Below the pieces are notes generated by a model. That model worked only from the letters and a program-made list of their open reading frames with translations, searched no databases and had not been told where the DNA came from. From Nicotiana tabacum (lineage: Eukaryota; Streptophyta; Magnoliopsida; Solanales; Solanaceae), in NCBI RefSeq assembly GCF_000715075.1, contig NC_134095.1, positions 65,725,990-65,789,989 of the forward strand: a stretch of DNA of 64,000 nucleotides, given 5' to 3'. This document shows positions 24,401 through 35,888 of the stretch, piece after piece; the stretch's first letter is position 1, and each line of letters begins with the position of its first letter. Position numbers and translations under genes: made by a program.

Positions 24401-27400
24401 TCGTAGTAATATCATTATAACACTTGAAATATATTCAAATAGGAGTCGGGATAGTTAAAGATATTGTATGAGTGTTACGGGGATAAAAGAAAGTGCCACT
24501 GGGAAGGCAGTCAAAATATCAGTTCAGAAGCAACCCTACAAGCACAAGAGCACGAGGGTAAATAATTACGGATGATTATAGGCAAGGAAGAACATAAAAA
24601 AGGTCTGTAGTTCTCCCTAAGTACTAAAATAGAAGACTAGCTAAGGAGATAAGGAGATAAGGAAGAAGGCTTCAACCTAAGAACAACGACCTAAAGAGGG
24701 AAATGGTCATGTAACATCAGTCTCGCAACAACATTGTAAGAACTCCAAAGGAAAGTGGCACCTACCATGTCTAATGAACGGGAAGTAAAATTAAAAGTAA
24801 TATTCGAGATCATATGAGTTGTATAAGAACTATAGCAAATGTGGGAACTAAGATAAGATAAGTATGCACGCAACAAGGGGGCATAAAGACAAGGAAAAGT
24901 AATAGCTTACGTTGAAAGAAAGCTAAGATGGAACGAAAGAAGTTATTCGATCAATGATCCATAGTTAGTTACGCTATGAATGCACTCAAGATTTCAGAGT
25001 ATTATCTATGCAGCATATATGGATATTCCATAACATCCATGAAAGGCTAAAGTAACACCATAAGCCGTAGATCAGAAGATAGCTTAAGTATAAAGGCAGA
25101 TCAAATGGAGAAGGAAACTAAAGAGTTACATCAACAAAGTAAATTAGGAATATGATTACTGAACCCAGAAAATTATAGACATCATGATTGAGAATATTGC
25201 AGGATTACTATTAAATATCATATGTACAAGAAAGACAATTCAGTGGCCATATTATATAATGGCTCTACAATAAAGCCCGTTAAAGGGTACCAGCCTCACA
25301 AGGACTCAGTATGAAGCTCCCGCTGGATTGTGTATGCACTAGAGGTGCAAGTACTATAATAGAGTTTCAAGTTGTGAATATGAGTTACACCTATGTGGAA
25401 AAGAGGTCATGAAAGGGATAGAAGATATGATGCGAGATTTTAAGGTAAGAAAGGTGAAAATGAACAACATACACGATACTCAAGCATAGGAGGTTATGAA
25501 TAGTCCATACTTTGGATAGAAGGCTAAACCGCGGGGATTCAGTATCCATGAATGATAGCAGCGTCGTTAGTGGCGTATCTTCTAGGCATTGAAAGTCCTG
25601 ACTAAGAGAATAAAAAAAGAGTTAGAGACGATGTGATGTCTCGCTTGACTTTCCCAAAATAACATAAGGAAATCTATGATGCAAGCAAGTTGAAAGGTTA
25701 CAATTAATATAAATAGAGATGTGTAGGTCGCAAGCTATAACAAAATGGATAAGTCGTCGGGATTAAGCCCATGAAAACAAGCAGAGCATATGGTTTCTCT
25801 AAGTTATACTAAGCTCACTATACCCTGAATGAACTCAAAGGAGTCTAAGACTAATAACATGTAGAAGAGATGGAATGTTGCACTATTAATAGGTTGAGGG
25901 TGTAATTATTATAGACAAAGGATGACGTTTGGGCTTTCGATTGAATAATGATTTGACGAGGAAAAGAAAGATATCTCATGAATTGGATAGGATTAAAATA
26001 CACACGGAAGGTGAATCACATTGGGATGTTGTGAGATACAGTTATGAAAGCAGGGTATCGCCCCAGGTGGATCAATCTAATCATTTCAGATGGTCCCCGA
26101 TAAAATGTGAGCCCTAGCGGCAGTGTTACATAAGAGATCAAGTTATCAGTCGTAGGTGATAGATCAACATTAAGGTGAATCAATAGTGGATGGATAAAAG
26201 TCACATAGTATGAGATGAGATTGGACCATCAGTCTGAAGGATAAGCAACGAGGGTAACCTGGAATTAGTTGCAGACCTTAGTAAAAGATTATGGTATAGT
26301 ATGACCTACTAGATGCGGTAAAGTCATACGAATGGATAACTAGATCTATGAAATAAGATATGGGCATATTCGCAAGTTCTACGGAGTACCGAGCGAAGAA
26401 CATCAGTACACCTATAGATTCCCAGAGAGGAATCCTATTAAGTGTTGTATATATTTACAAAATAAGCCTAGAGATTGGATTAAAGCTGGAGGAAAAAGGG
26501 GAGAAGTGTCTCATAAGCGCGCTTACAAGGTCAGTATCATAGAAGCTGCATGAAAGAAGGTAACAACAGTTACGATATTGGGAAGAATTCGATCACAAGT
26601 CATGGAATGGGAAAGAGGCCTCGTAGTAATATCATTATAACACTTGAAATATATTCAAATAGGAGTCGGGGTAGTTAAAGGTACTGTATGAGTGTTACGG
26701 GGATAAAAGAATGTGGCACTGGGAAGGCAGTCAAAATATCAGTTCAGAAGCAACCCTACAAGCACAAGAGCACGGAGGTAAATAATTACGGATGATTATA
26801 GGCAAGGAAGGATATCAAGAAGGTCTGTAGTTCTCCCTAAGTACTAAAATAGAAGACTAGCTGAGGAGATAAGGATATAAGGAAGAAGGCTTCAACCTAA
26901 GCATAATGACCTAAAGAGGGAAATGGTCATGTAACATCAGTCTCGCAACAACATTGTAAGAACTCCAAAGGAAAGTAGCACCTACCGTGTCTAATGAACG
27001 GGAAGTAAAATTAAAAGTAATATTCGAGATCATATGAGTTGTATGAAAACTCTAGCAAATGTGGGCACTAAGATAAGCTAAGTATGCACGCAACAGGGGG
27101 CAGAAAGGCCAGGAAAAGTAATAGCTTACGTTGAAAGAAAGCTAAGATGGAACGAAAGAAGTTATTCGATCAATGATCCATACTTAGTTACGCTATGAAT
27201 GCACTCAAGATTTCAGAGTATTATCTATGCAGCATATATGGATATTCCATAACGTCCATGAAAGGCTAAAGTAACACCATAAGTCGTAGATCAGAAGATA
27301 GCTTAAGTATAAAGGCTGATCAAATGGAGAAGGAAACTAAAGAGTTACATCAACAAAGTAAATTAGGAATATGATTACTGAACCTAGAAAATTATAGACA

Positions 27401-28852
27401 TCGTGATTGAGAATATTGCAGGATTACTATTAAATATCATAGGTACAAGAAAGATAGTTCAGTAGCCATATTATATAATGGCTCTACAATAAAGCCCGTT
27501 AAAGGGTACCAGCCTCACAAGGACTCAATATGAAGCTCCCACTAGATTGTGTATGCACCAGAGGTGCAAGTACTGTAATAGAGTTTCAAGTTGTGAATAT
27601 GAGTTACACCTATGTGGAAAAGAGGTCATGAAAGGGATAGAAGATATGATGCGAGATTTTAAGATAAGAAAGGTGAAAATGAACAACATACACGATACTC
27701 AAGCATAAGAGGTTGTGAATAGTCCATACTTTGGATAGAAGGCTAAAAGCGCGGGGATTCAGTATCCAGGAATGATAGCAGCGTCGTTAGTGGCGTATCT
27801 TCTAGGCTATGGTCTAGGCATTGAAAGTCCTGACTAAGAGAATAAAAAAAGAGTTAGAGACGATGTGATGTCTCGCTTGACTTTCCCAAAATAACATAAG
27901 GAAATCGATGATGCAAGCAAGTTGAAAGGTTACAATTAATATAAATAGGGATGTGTAGGTCGCAAGCTATAACAAAATGGATAAGTCGTCAGGATTAAGC
28001 CCATGAAAACAAGCAGAGCATATGGTTTCTCTAAGTTATACTAAGCTCACTATACCCTGAATGAACTCAAAGGAGTCTAAGACTAATAACATGTAGAAGA
28101 GATGGAATGTTGCACTATTAATAGGTTGAGGGTGTAATTATTATAGACAAAGGATGACGTTTGGACTTTCGATTGAATAATGATTTGACGAGGAAAAGAA
28201 AGATATCTCATGAATTGGATAGGATTAAAATACACACGGAAGGTGAATCACATTGGGATGTTGTGAGGTACAGTTATGAATGCAGGGTATCGCCCCAGGT
28301 GGATCAATCTAATCATTTCAGATGGTCCCCGATAAAATGTGAGCCCTAGCGGCAGTGTTACATAAGAGATCAAGTTATCAGTGGTAGGTGATATATCAAT
28401 ATTAAGGTGAATCAATAGTGGATGGATAAAAGTCACAAAGTATGAGATGAGATTGGACCATCAGTCTGAAGGATAAGCAACGAGGGTAACCTGGAAATAG
28501 TTGCAGACCTTAGTAAAGGATTATGGTATAGTATGACCTACTAGATGCAGTAAAGTCATACGAATGGCTAACTAGATCTATGAAATAAGATATGGGCATA
28601 TTCACAAGTTCTACGGAGTACCGAGCGAAGAACATCAGTACACCTATAGATTCCCAGAGAGGCATCCTATTAAGTGTTGTATATGTTTACAAAATAAGCC
28701 TAGAGATTGGATTAAAGCTGGAGGAAAAAGGGGAGAAGAGTCTCATAAGAGCACTTACAAGGTCAGTATCATAGAGGCCGCATGAAAGAAGGTAACAACA
28801 GTTACGAGATTGGGAAGAATTCGATCACAAGCCATGGCATGGGAAGAGGCCT
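24401..28852 (+). repeat. 2.2 kb direct tandem duplication inside element A
   Basis: 24401-26620 aligns with 26621-28852 at a constant offset of 2220 bases, plus small indels. Both copies begin TCGTAGTAATATC, directly joined. Differences are a few percent, fewer than between the LTRs of A. A 62-codon open stretch is retained in both copies (25929-26117 and 28161-28349) but resembles no known protein. Confidence 0.92.
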
Positions 28853-28990
28853 AAAGGGAGGAATTCCATGGTCTTTGGATTTATTCAAAGAACACTAATC
28901 TAAATGGAAAGTAGAATATTAAAGTATTCCCAAGAGTTATGGGTCGTGAGAATGATAAATGCATCAGTCAACAATCGAGGACGAAGGTTC

Positions 28991-29002
28991 CAAAGGGGGG
29001 AA
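28991..29002 (+). other. Polypurine tract of element A
   Basis: CAAAGGGGGGAA directly precedes TGATGTTACG, the first bases of the 3' LTR, confirming plus orientation. Confidence 0.8.
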
Positions 29003-30528
29003 TGATGTTACGCCCTGCAATATTACGTCGATATTTCGTTCCGCAGTACTACACTATGATGATGTTACGCTTTGCAGTATTAAATTACGACGATATTGCA
29101 CCATGTAGTATTGTACGTTGAATTTGTCGTAAGGTAATTGACATTAGTCCAAGGAAAAAGATTATTTGGAGATTATAAGTATGTACTATTTCAAACAAGT
29201 GATAAGTAAATTCATAGAGGTAAGAAGGTGAGCGAATCAAAGAATATGAATTTCGTCGAAATTCGACATTTTGAGGTAAAATACGGTCTAAGTTATAATA
29301 ACTTGTATTTATGGACTAGTATCATACAAGGTACCATATGACCACGGTAGTATAATGTATAAAGTATATTAAAAATGAGTAGTATTTTTAGGTAATTTGA
29401 GATAATTCTTAATTCTACGGGTAATTGATTAATTACCGGGTAACGAGACATTACCTAGTTAATTAAAAAGAATTGAGATAAAGATTAAATCCCCCTAAAA
29501 ACGTGGCAAACAGCCACATAGCTAAGAAATGACTCTTAGTCATTATATGATGAGGTGGCTATCTAGGAAATGAAGACTTTAATGTGTAAAAGTCTTAGTC
29601 TTTTTAGTCTCTTAGGAATAAGACATATAATCTCTTAGAAATAGTGATAGAAATCATAGAACCTATCTTTCCAAATCCAAAACATTCAAGAACAGTAATA
29701 GTAATAGAAATCATAGAACCCTTCTTTCCAATTCCACAAGCATTCAAGAACAGAAGCATTAATCCAACGTGTTTCAATAAAAATTCTTACAACCAAACAA
29801 ATTCCAACGAAAAATGTTAGAACAGTTCAACGTAAAAAATTTGCAGTGTTAAAGGAGTACGGTGCAATCGTTTCCAAGCAATATTATACGAATTTTCCCC
29901 TACTCCAAGTTTGTTAAGGCTATTCATTCTTTCTATTTGGCATGATTCATACGATACAAACAAAACGAGCAAATGCACAACTTCCATAAATTACTCTATT
30001 CGTAGAAATGCTAGAGATGTATATATTCGTATAAATGCTAGAGATATGTATATTCTTATTCTCCCATGTGTCATATTATTCTATCATCTGTTCATGGGTC
30101 TCAAAAATATGTAAGTTGGTAAAGTTTATTTCATGATATAATCAGAGGCATAATGGTCCTATGACGTACAGAGAGATTTTATTTACATATTTCATATGCA
30201 TTTCATGCATTTTTACATGCACATCGACCCATGACCAGATGACGTTATATACGCGTATATATATGGGATATGGGAAAGGTTATGATGTTATATAAGCATC
30301 ACCACCTGATCAGATGGTATACATTGATGATTTTGCCCACAGTGGCCGAGATGATATGATTGGATGCCCTCAGAGGCCTGATGATGTTATGAAAAATGTA
30401 CCTATGCATGACAGGACATTCATACGCATATGCATGACACTATAATTATTTCATGAATTACAGAGTTATCCAGACTTACAGGTTGAGTCATTTATTATAT
30501 ATTTCTTCCATGTCTGTTATGTACTTAT
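29003..30528 (+). mobile_element. Element A, 3' LTR, left part (interrupted by element C)
   Basis: It starts TGATGTTACG after the PPT and aligns with the 5' LTR from window base 1 (equal to 29091). Alignment stops at CTTAT (30524-30528), where element C begins, and resumes at 54158. Confidence 0.92.
30524..30528. repeat. Target-site duplication of element C, left copy (CTTAT)
   Basis: CTTAT lies before the LTR start at 30529 and again at 54153-54157 after the second LTR. The uninterrupted A LTR has a single CTTAT at this place (near 1500). Confidence 0.94.
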
Positions 30529-31162
30529 TGTGAGCACGTGATTTTTGCCTCACGAAAGCTACTCCCAAATAAATCAAATTTCTTTTAGTGTGCAATTTTA
30601 GAATTTGTGTTGCGTTTATTAATTGTTTGTGTTTTGTCCGTAAAATGTTTGCTTTGTTATAATTAAACAAAATTAAAATAAAAATACATGTTTCATGCAT
30701 ATCTAGGATTTAATTATGCATTTAATAATTAATTAAAAAATAAAATTACAAAAATATGCGTTTGTTCTAATTTTAATGTTTCACTATGTGATTAATGTGG
30801 TGTCCATGCATTAATAGGTAATTTATCTTTGCAAGGATAATTTTATTTTTTATAATTTTTAGGAATTTAATAATTAGGAATTTAATTAGGAAATTAAAAG
30901 AAGTAGAAATTAAGTGGGTAAAACGGATCTGGGCCAAATCTTAAACAAAACAATCAGGCCCAAACCATTTTAACTCACCCCCACAGCCCAATCCCAACAA
31001 CCCCATGTCCGGTCCAATTCAAACAAATCGAAACGACGACGTTTCATCACCCTTCATCAAGGGCCGTTGGATTCAATCCATCCAACGGCTGAGATCTCAT
31101 CACCCTAACCCGTGATCCTTACCCGACCCAGTGACCCGACTCAGTCCGACCCCAACGTTAAA

Positions 31163-31180
31163 CCAAACGACGTCGTTTGG
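31163..31180. promoter_or_regulatory. Perfect 18-bp palindrome with GACGTC core upstream of TATA
   Basis: CCAAACGAC followed by GTCGTTTGG, a perfect inverted repeat about 70 bp upstream of a TATA box. GACGTC cores are typical plant bZIP sites. It is preserved in the 3' LTR at 50153-50170. Binding is inferred. Confidence 0.5.
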
Positions 31181-31247
31181 ATTAGTGGATTGATCCTGGC
31201 CATTCATCTCACTTGATCGGACGGACAATACCAATCCACCCCACCCC

Positions 31248-31255
31248 TATATAAG
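31248..31255 (+). promoter_or_regulatory. TATA box of element C 5' LTR
   Basis: TATATAAG within a C-rich stretch, followed by pyrimidine-rich, CCTAACC-rich sequence as in plant core promoters. The 3' LTR has TATATAAA at 50238-50245. Confidence 0.6.
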
Positions 31256-31472
31256 TCACAAGCCTTACCCCGGCCCCCTAACCAAACACCCCCCCTCCGC
31301 TCCTGTTCATCATCGTTCCAAACCAAACCCCTTAACCCTAGCCGCCCCTATTCCCCACCGCCTGAAACCCGGCGGCATCAACGTCGCCGGTCACCAACTT
31401 AACACCCCAGAACCCCCTGAACACCCTCTATTCAAATATGTTAATCTCTTTGCTCGAATCTTCCTGAAGGTT

Positions 31473-31630
31473 CTCGAATCTTCATTTGAAGATTCGAGCC
31501 AAACTCGGATCTAAACCTAACAGCCCCAAATCGACACCATAGCTTCCCCTAGCCACCCTAAGTATGGATCTGTTGTTTGTTTAGCTCGAATCACTTCAGA
31601 GTTTCTCGAATCTTCTTTTGAAGATTCGAG
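31473..31630. repeat. Two similar hairpins in element C LTR
   Basis: 31473-31498 has an 11-bp stem CTCGAATCTTC/GAAGATTCGAG with a 4-base loop. 31605-31630 has the same arms with a different loop. Both lie downstream of the TATA box, so they would be in the RNA. Both are preserved in the other LTR. Confidence 0.8.
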
Positions 31631-31824
31631 CCAAACAAGAACTTACCCAGATCTGTTTTAAAATGACACCGAATGACCCCTAGGCTACCCTCACCCTTGT
31701 GTCATGTTTGGTTCTCCTCGAATCTGACCAGAAATGGTTAAGTCCCAAATAGAACTTTCAAGAACCCTAAAAAAAACCAAACTTTTGGATTCTGTTCAGA
31801 GTAAATAAAGATTGAGGTTTAATC

Positions 31825-31870
31825 GACCTTAGTCGAAGTATTTTCAGTGGAAAATACTTTGACTAAGGTC
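31825..31870. repeat. 21-bp-stem hairpin in element C LTR
   Basis: Arms start GACCTTAGTCGAAG and end CGACTAAGGTC around the 4-base loop AGTG. The stem is perfect (21 bp) in the 3' LTR copy at 50817-50862. In the 5' LTR one C is T, leaving a G.T pair. The U-shaped RNA would lie about 580 bases downstream of the TATA box. Confidence 0.85.
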
Positions 31871-32843
31871 TGTTTGATTTCAAAAAAAAAATCCAAATCC
31901 AAGTTGAGTTCGAGTCGGAATAAAATTGAAGATTCAAAGGTATTTTTTCTATTTATTTTGTGTATTATACGTGTATTTTTGTGTTTGTTTTAGTCTGTGT
32001 AATTTTCCCATTTTTTATCGTCATACTGTCTCCTACCCGTCTACTTGATTTTAAATGTGAATTGTTTCTGTTGGTTGTGCTTAGTTACAATGTGTGTAAT
32101 CGACTCAATTAAGTTCGTCGATTAGTTATATTATGAATTCTCATTCATAATAATACTGATTGAAACAATCTGTTTCTATTTTTATGTACTGTTTGTTGAC
32201 AGATATTGTAGATAATCATTTTTAACTAATACTCGTCAGTTAAATCATCCTGGTTTATATGAATCTGTCAAAATAAGTGTTGTACATATGTTATTGTCTG
32301 AACATTAATGTTTCAGGGCATTGTCAATTTTGACAATGATCCTATGTGTGTTTGATCTTGGTTTAATGTTAAGTCCAGTCTGAATTATTATGATAATTTC
32401 AGTAATATGTTGTTATGATGTTAGTTCTGAATTCAGTGTAATATTGCTGTAATGTCAAGTTTGAATTCAAGTTTACAAAAGTTGGTCAAATACAATTGTG
32501 TTAGGAGGTTAATAGGATTGGTTATAGCTGTAAATCAGAAGGATAATTAAGTTTATACAGATTTTAGAATCTGTTTTGCAGTAGGTTCTGATTTTTCAGT
32601 AATAACATCAGGATTTCAAGGGCATTTCTGGGAATGAAACAGTAAAAACAGGGTGTTAGTGCTAGTGTATTATAATGTAATGTTAGTGGCTATAGTTTAA
32701 GATAATAATGGGGAACAAGGGATAATGGGGCTGCTGAAAATCAGGTTAGGATCATATATAGTATTAAAAAGAAGTTTGTAATGGAACTTTCTGTTTTAAA
32801 AGAAGAAAGGGGTCCAAGAAGCATTAAAAAATATAGAACCAGC

Positions 32844-32859
32844 CCTGTATAAATACAGG
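32844..32859. promoter_or_regulatory. Second TATA-like site inside an inverted repeat, element C LTR
   Basis: CCTGTAT AA ATACAGG, 7-bp arms around two bases, extended outward by CCAGC/GCTGG with one extra base. It contains TATAAATA at 32848-32855. It is about 1.6 kb downstream of the first TATA. The same site is at 51835-51850. Whether it is a promoter or just an inverted repeat is open. Confidence 0.4.
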
Positions 32860-35164
32860 AGCTGGACAGACAGAAGAGAGTCAGTTTTCAAAAGAGGAGA
32901 GTTTGAGAGATTTTAAAAGATAGAAAAAATCTGATTTAAGAGTTATTCAGAGAAAGATTGAGAGGGATTTTAAGAGAGAAAAAGATCAGTTTTGAGAGGG
33001 AGGGAAATCAGTTTTCAGACAGAAATATTAAAGTTCAGTTTTCAGAGAAATTAGAACAAAGAAAACTGAGATTTTGGGTAGATTTTAAGAGGAGGAACAA
33101 TCTGATTTAGAAAGGCAGTTTTGATCTTCTTCAGGTTATCTGTTTAAGAGAGGTCGATCTTCAAAACATTAGGAAATATATACAGAAGTACATTCCCAAA
33201 TTGTGAAAAATAGAAAGAAAGAAATGTGGAATAGGAATATGAAACAGGAAGAGAAAAGAAACTGAAAGCTGAAATGTTATCTTTCTAGAATCTGTCTGTT
33301 GTTTGCTTGTGATTATTGTTCAGTCCAAATCTGAAATTTTTCTCAAGTCTCTGTCACTATTCATCTGGGTTAACGGGTCTTGTTCAAACTTGCTGTGTTA
33401 TTGTATATTCTGCTAATTTTTGTTACTGCTGCAACTGCTGAAACTTACTTCTTCTACCTCCATTTCCAGGTACATATCCTTTTAAATTCTATGTTGGAAA
33501 GAGATTCAGTATGACGGATAAATGAAGATTGAATTGTAATAATATCTTTGAGTTCTTTAATTAAAAACTCAGTTTTGTTTCTGGATCGAATAAGTAGTAT
33601 ATGTTGATAGGATGACTGTAAGCTAATTATCTTTTATTGAAGACTGTATAAGTATTGTAACAAGGTTAATTTTCTAAATTTTCATTAAAGTATAGTTTTG
33701 ATTAAGATTGTCAAGGTAGGAAACAGGGCATAAAGTGGGCCATTATTTAAATTTTATGGTGTTGTTAGTTAAGTAAAGAGTAATGTAGAAATATCAAGAA
33801 AACTACATTACTAACTCTTGTTGTTAAATAAGGTTTAGATGGTATTGATGGTATATGTTTATAAAGATAATAGATGTGTGTATAAACGTTGGTGAAAGGT
33901 GATATGATATAACTTGTTACGATGTTTAAAACATTATGAATGTTTACGACATACAACTAAGTTGCATGTAAGGTAATTTTATTGAATTGGCTTGTATAAT
34001 AATTCCTTTCCTATAAACTCGAATGCCTATCTACCTTTTTTAAAATAAATTAACCAAATAGTTAGGCCAATTAGATTAAAAGCAAATATATAAGAATAAA
34101 ATGAGGTGTACAAGCATAAACTGCAATACTTATATCAATGGTAAGTAGAAATAGAATTTGCACTAAATAAGAAATAAATAAAAATTGTCCAAAAATACTT
34201 CTTCCATTCATAAATTATCTTGTGAGTTTCATATGTCCCTCATTCTTCGATATATGTATATATGTTGTATTTGTGAAGAATAGTATTAATCATATCCTTA
34301 TTCTTTATTTTGAATTTGAATAGTCTTGGATGAACATGTTATATGCGGAAATTATAATCAATGGGCAACATTCAATAAATTGTGAATTCTTTTTCAAGAA
34401 TTAAGGGATATCTTAAATGAAGATTTCTCATAATATAATAAACAATTTATGAAAAAATCCCTAATATCATTGCAAATATTTCGCGCAATTAGGGATACGT
34501 TCGCGTACTCTGATTATATTTTTAAAAGCAAAATTCGGATTATGCGTACGCGCAATTTCGAGTGAATATTTAATAAAAGGATTTTTCCAAAGGCGTTAAA
34601 TTAATTTCATAAAAATCCGCGATGTGCGGTTCAATATTTAAGAAAAACAAATATTCTTGATTCAGCACAATCTCGAAAAAATGATTGCTTAATAAATATA
34701 TTATCAAAAGTTATTGTGTACACGTATGCGTGACACAATTCCGCATTTTTAAATTTATAACACGAATATACGTACGCGTAATTCGAATCAAAAAAGGATT
34801 TTCAATCACAATAAGTATAAGCGGTAGTAAAATCATGTAACATCAATATATTTAATAAAATCAAGATAATTAAGCCAATAATAAAAACAGTTAAGCGACC
34901 GTGCTAGAACCACGGAATTCGGAAATGCCTAACACCTTCTTCCGGATTAACAGAATTCCTTACTCAGGATTTCTGGTTCGCAGAATAATAAACAGAGTCA
35001 TATTCTCCTCGATTCAGGGATTGAAATTGGTGACTTGGGACGCCTTAAAAATCCCAGGTGGCGAATCTTAAATAATTAAATAAATCCCGTTTCGACTGTC
35101 CTTCAATTGGAGAAAACTCCCCACGCGCCCCCGCGGGCGCGGTGAAAAGGAGGTGCGACAGCTC

Positions 35165-35182
35165 TGGCGACTCTGCTGGGGA
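35165..35182 (+). other. Primer binding site of element C
   Basis: TGGCGACTCTGCTGGGGA begins 4 bases after the LTR end. It is identical to the PBS of B and supports the Ogre/Tat assignment. Confidence 0.88.
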
Positions 35183-35888
35183 TAATATTGTTATTATAAC
35201 CCAGAACCATTGGTTCAGGGTTTAAAGAATTCGAGCTTAAAATATCTGTTTTTATTGGCTTTATTTACTATATGATTTTCAACTGTTTATATGCTAATAT
35301 GCTAAATGTTTTTTTTTACCGCTTTAATATTATTTGAATTGTGAATATATACAACTGCTACGAAACCCCTTCTTTCTGAGTCTTCTGAATTTATGGTGTA
35401 CACGTGCGCGTGACCCACCTTTCTGTTAAAGTCATACCAAATAAGACGGAGTTGGGACAAGTAACTAGGCCGGGCAGACTTTCGTGCTCCCGGTACGTTG
35501 CCCCCGCTTCGGCTCAAACTGTCCGTTTGGGTAAGCCAGGTTTAGAACAATCAACCTAAGGTTTTACACTTAGAATAACTCAGCCATGTACCGGATCCCT
35601 AGTAGGAACGAATATTTGCATCATATGCATTTGGCCTTGGAGACTCAACACAGGGGTTGGGTCTGTCTAGGACAGGTGAACCCAAAAAAATTAAAAGACC
35701 ATCATGATGCATCCTACTTGTTACTTGTGCATTCATTTGCCTCGAACATGCTTGTTGACCAGCTTAAATAAAATCATGGTAAGAAGAAAGGAATAAAATG
35801 GGTTGTTTTAAAAATTTCGAAAATAATTTTTAGTAAAAATTTCCCAAAATGAATTTTGACTTTATTAAAATTAAATTTCAGATACAAA
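35183..35888 (+). other. Element C leader before ORF1
   Basis: Untranslated leader of about 700 bases. A 61-codon ORF (35586-35771) matches nothing I know. TTTCAG lies 8-13 bases before the ORF1 ATG and could be a splice acceptor, but no donor is evident. Confidence 0.6.

Larger units (their letters stand above)
22896..29002 (+). mobile_element. Element A internal region, right part (non-coding)
   Basis: It begins with the second AAGAT and ends at the polypurine tract before the 3' LTR. No RT, integrase, protease or gag motif appears on either strand; the longest open stretches are 60-67 codons. The purine-rich sequence does not look like a gag-pol merely broken by stops, because no frame gives recognisable blocks. 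This fits a large non-autonomous retrotransposon moved by another element's proteins. Much of it is a tandem duplication. Confidence 0.75.
30529..35160 (+). mobile_element. Element C (Ogre/Tat-type), 5' LTR, 4632 bp
   Basis: It starts TGTGAGCACG and ends GGTGCGACA, and is nearly identical to 49515-54152 (about 1% different over most of its length). The right side borders the PBS at 35165. It contains an 18-bp palindrome and TATA box near 31163-31255, several hairpins, a second TATAAATA at 32848, and conserved sequence near the end (GCCTAACACCTTC; AGGTGGCGA at 35056-35064). Short ORFs inside match no family I know. Confidence 0.94.

Noticed and set aside
25929..28349. 62-codon ORF repeated at 25929 and 28161
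   Set aside because: It is repeated only because the 2.2 kb segment is duplicated; it has no domain match and no upstream signals.
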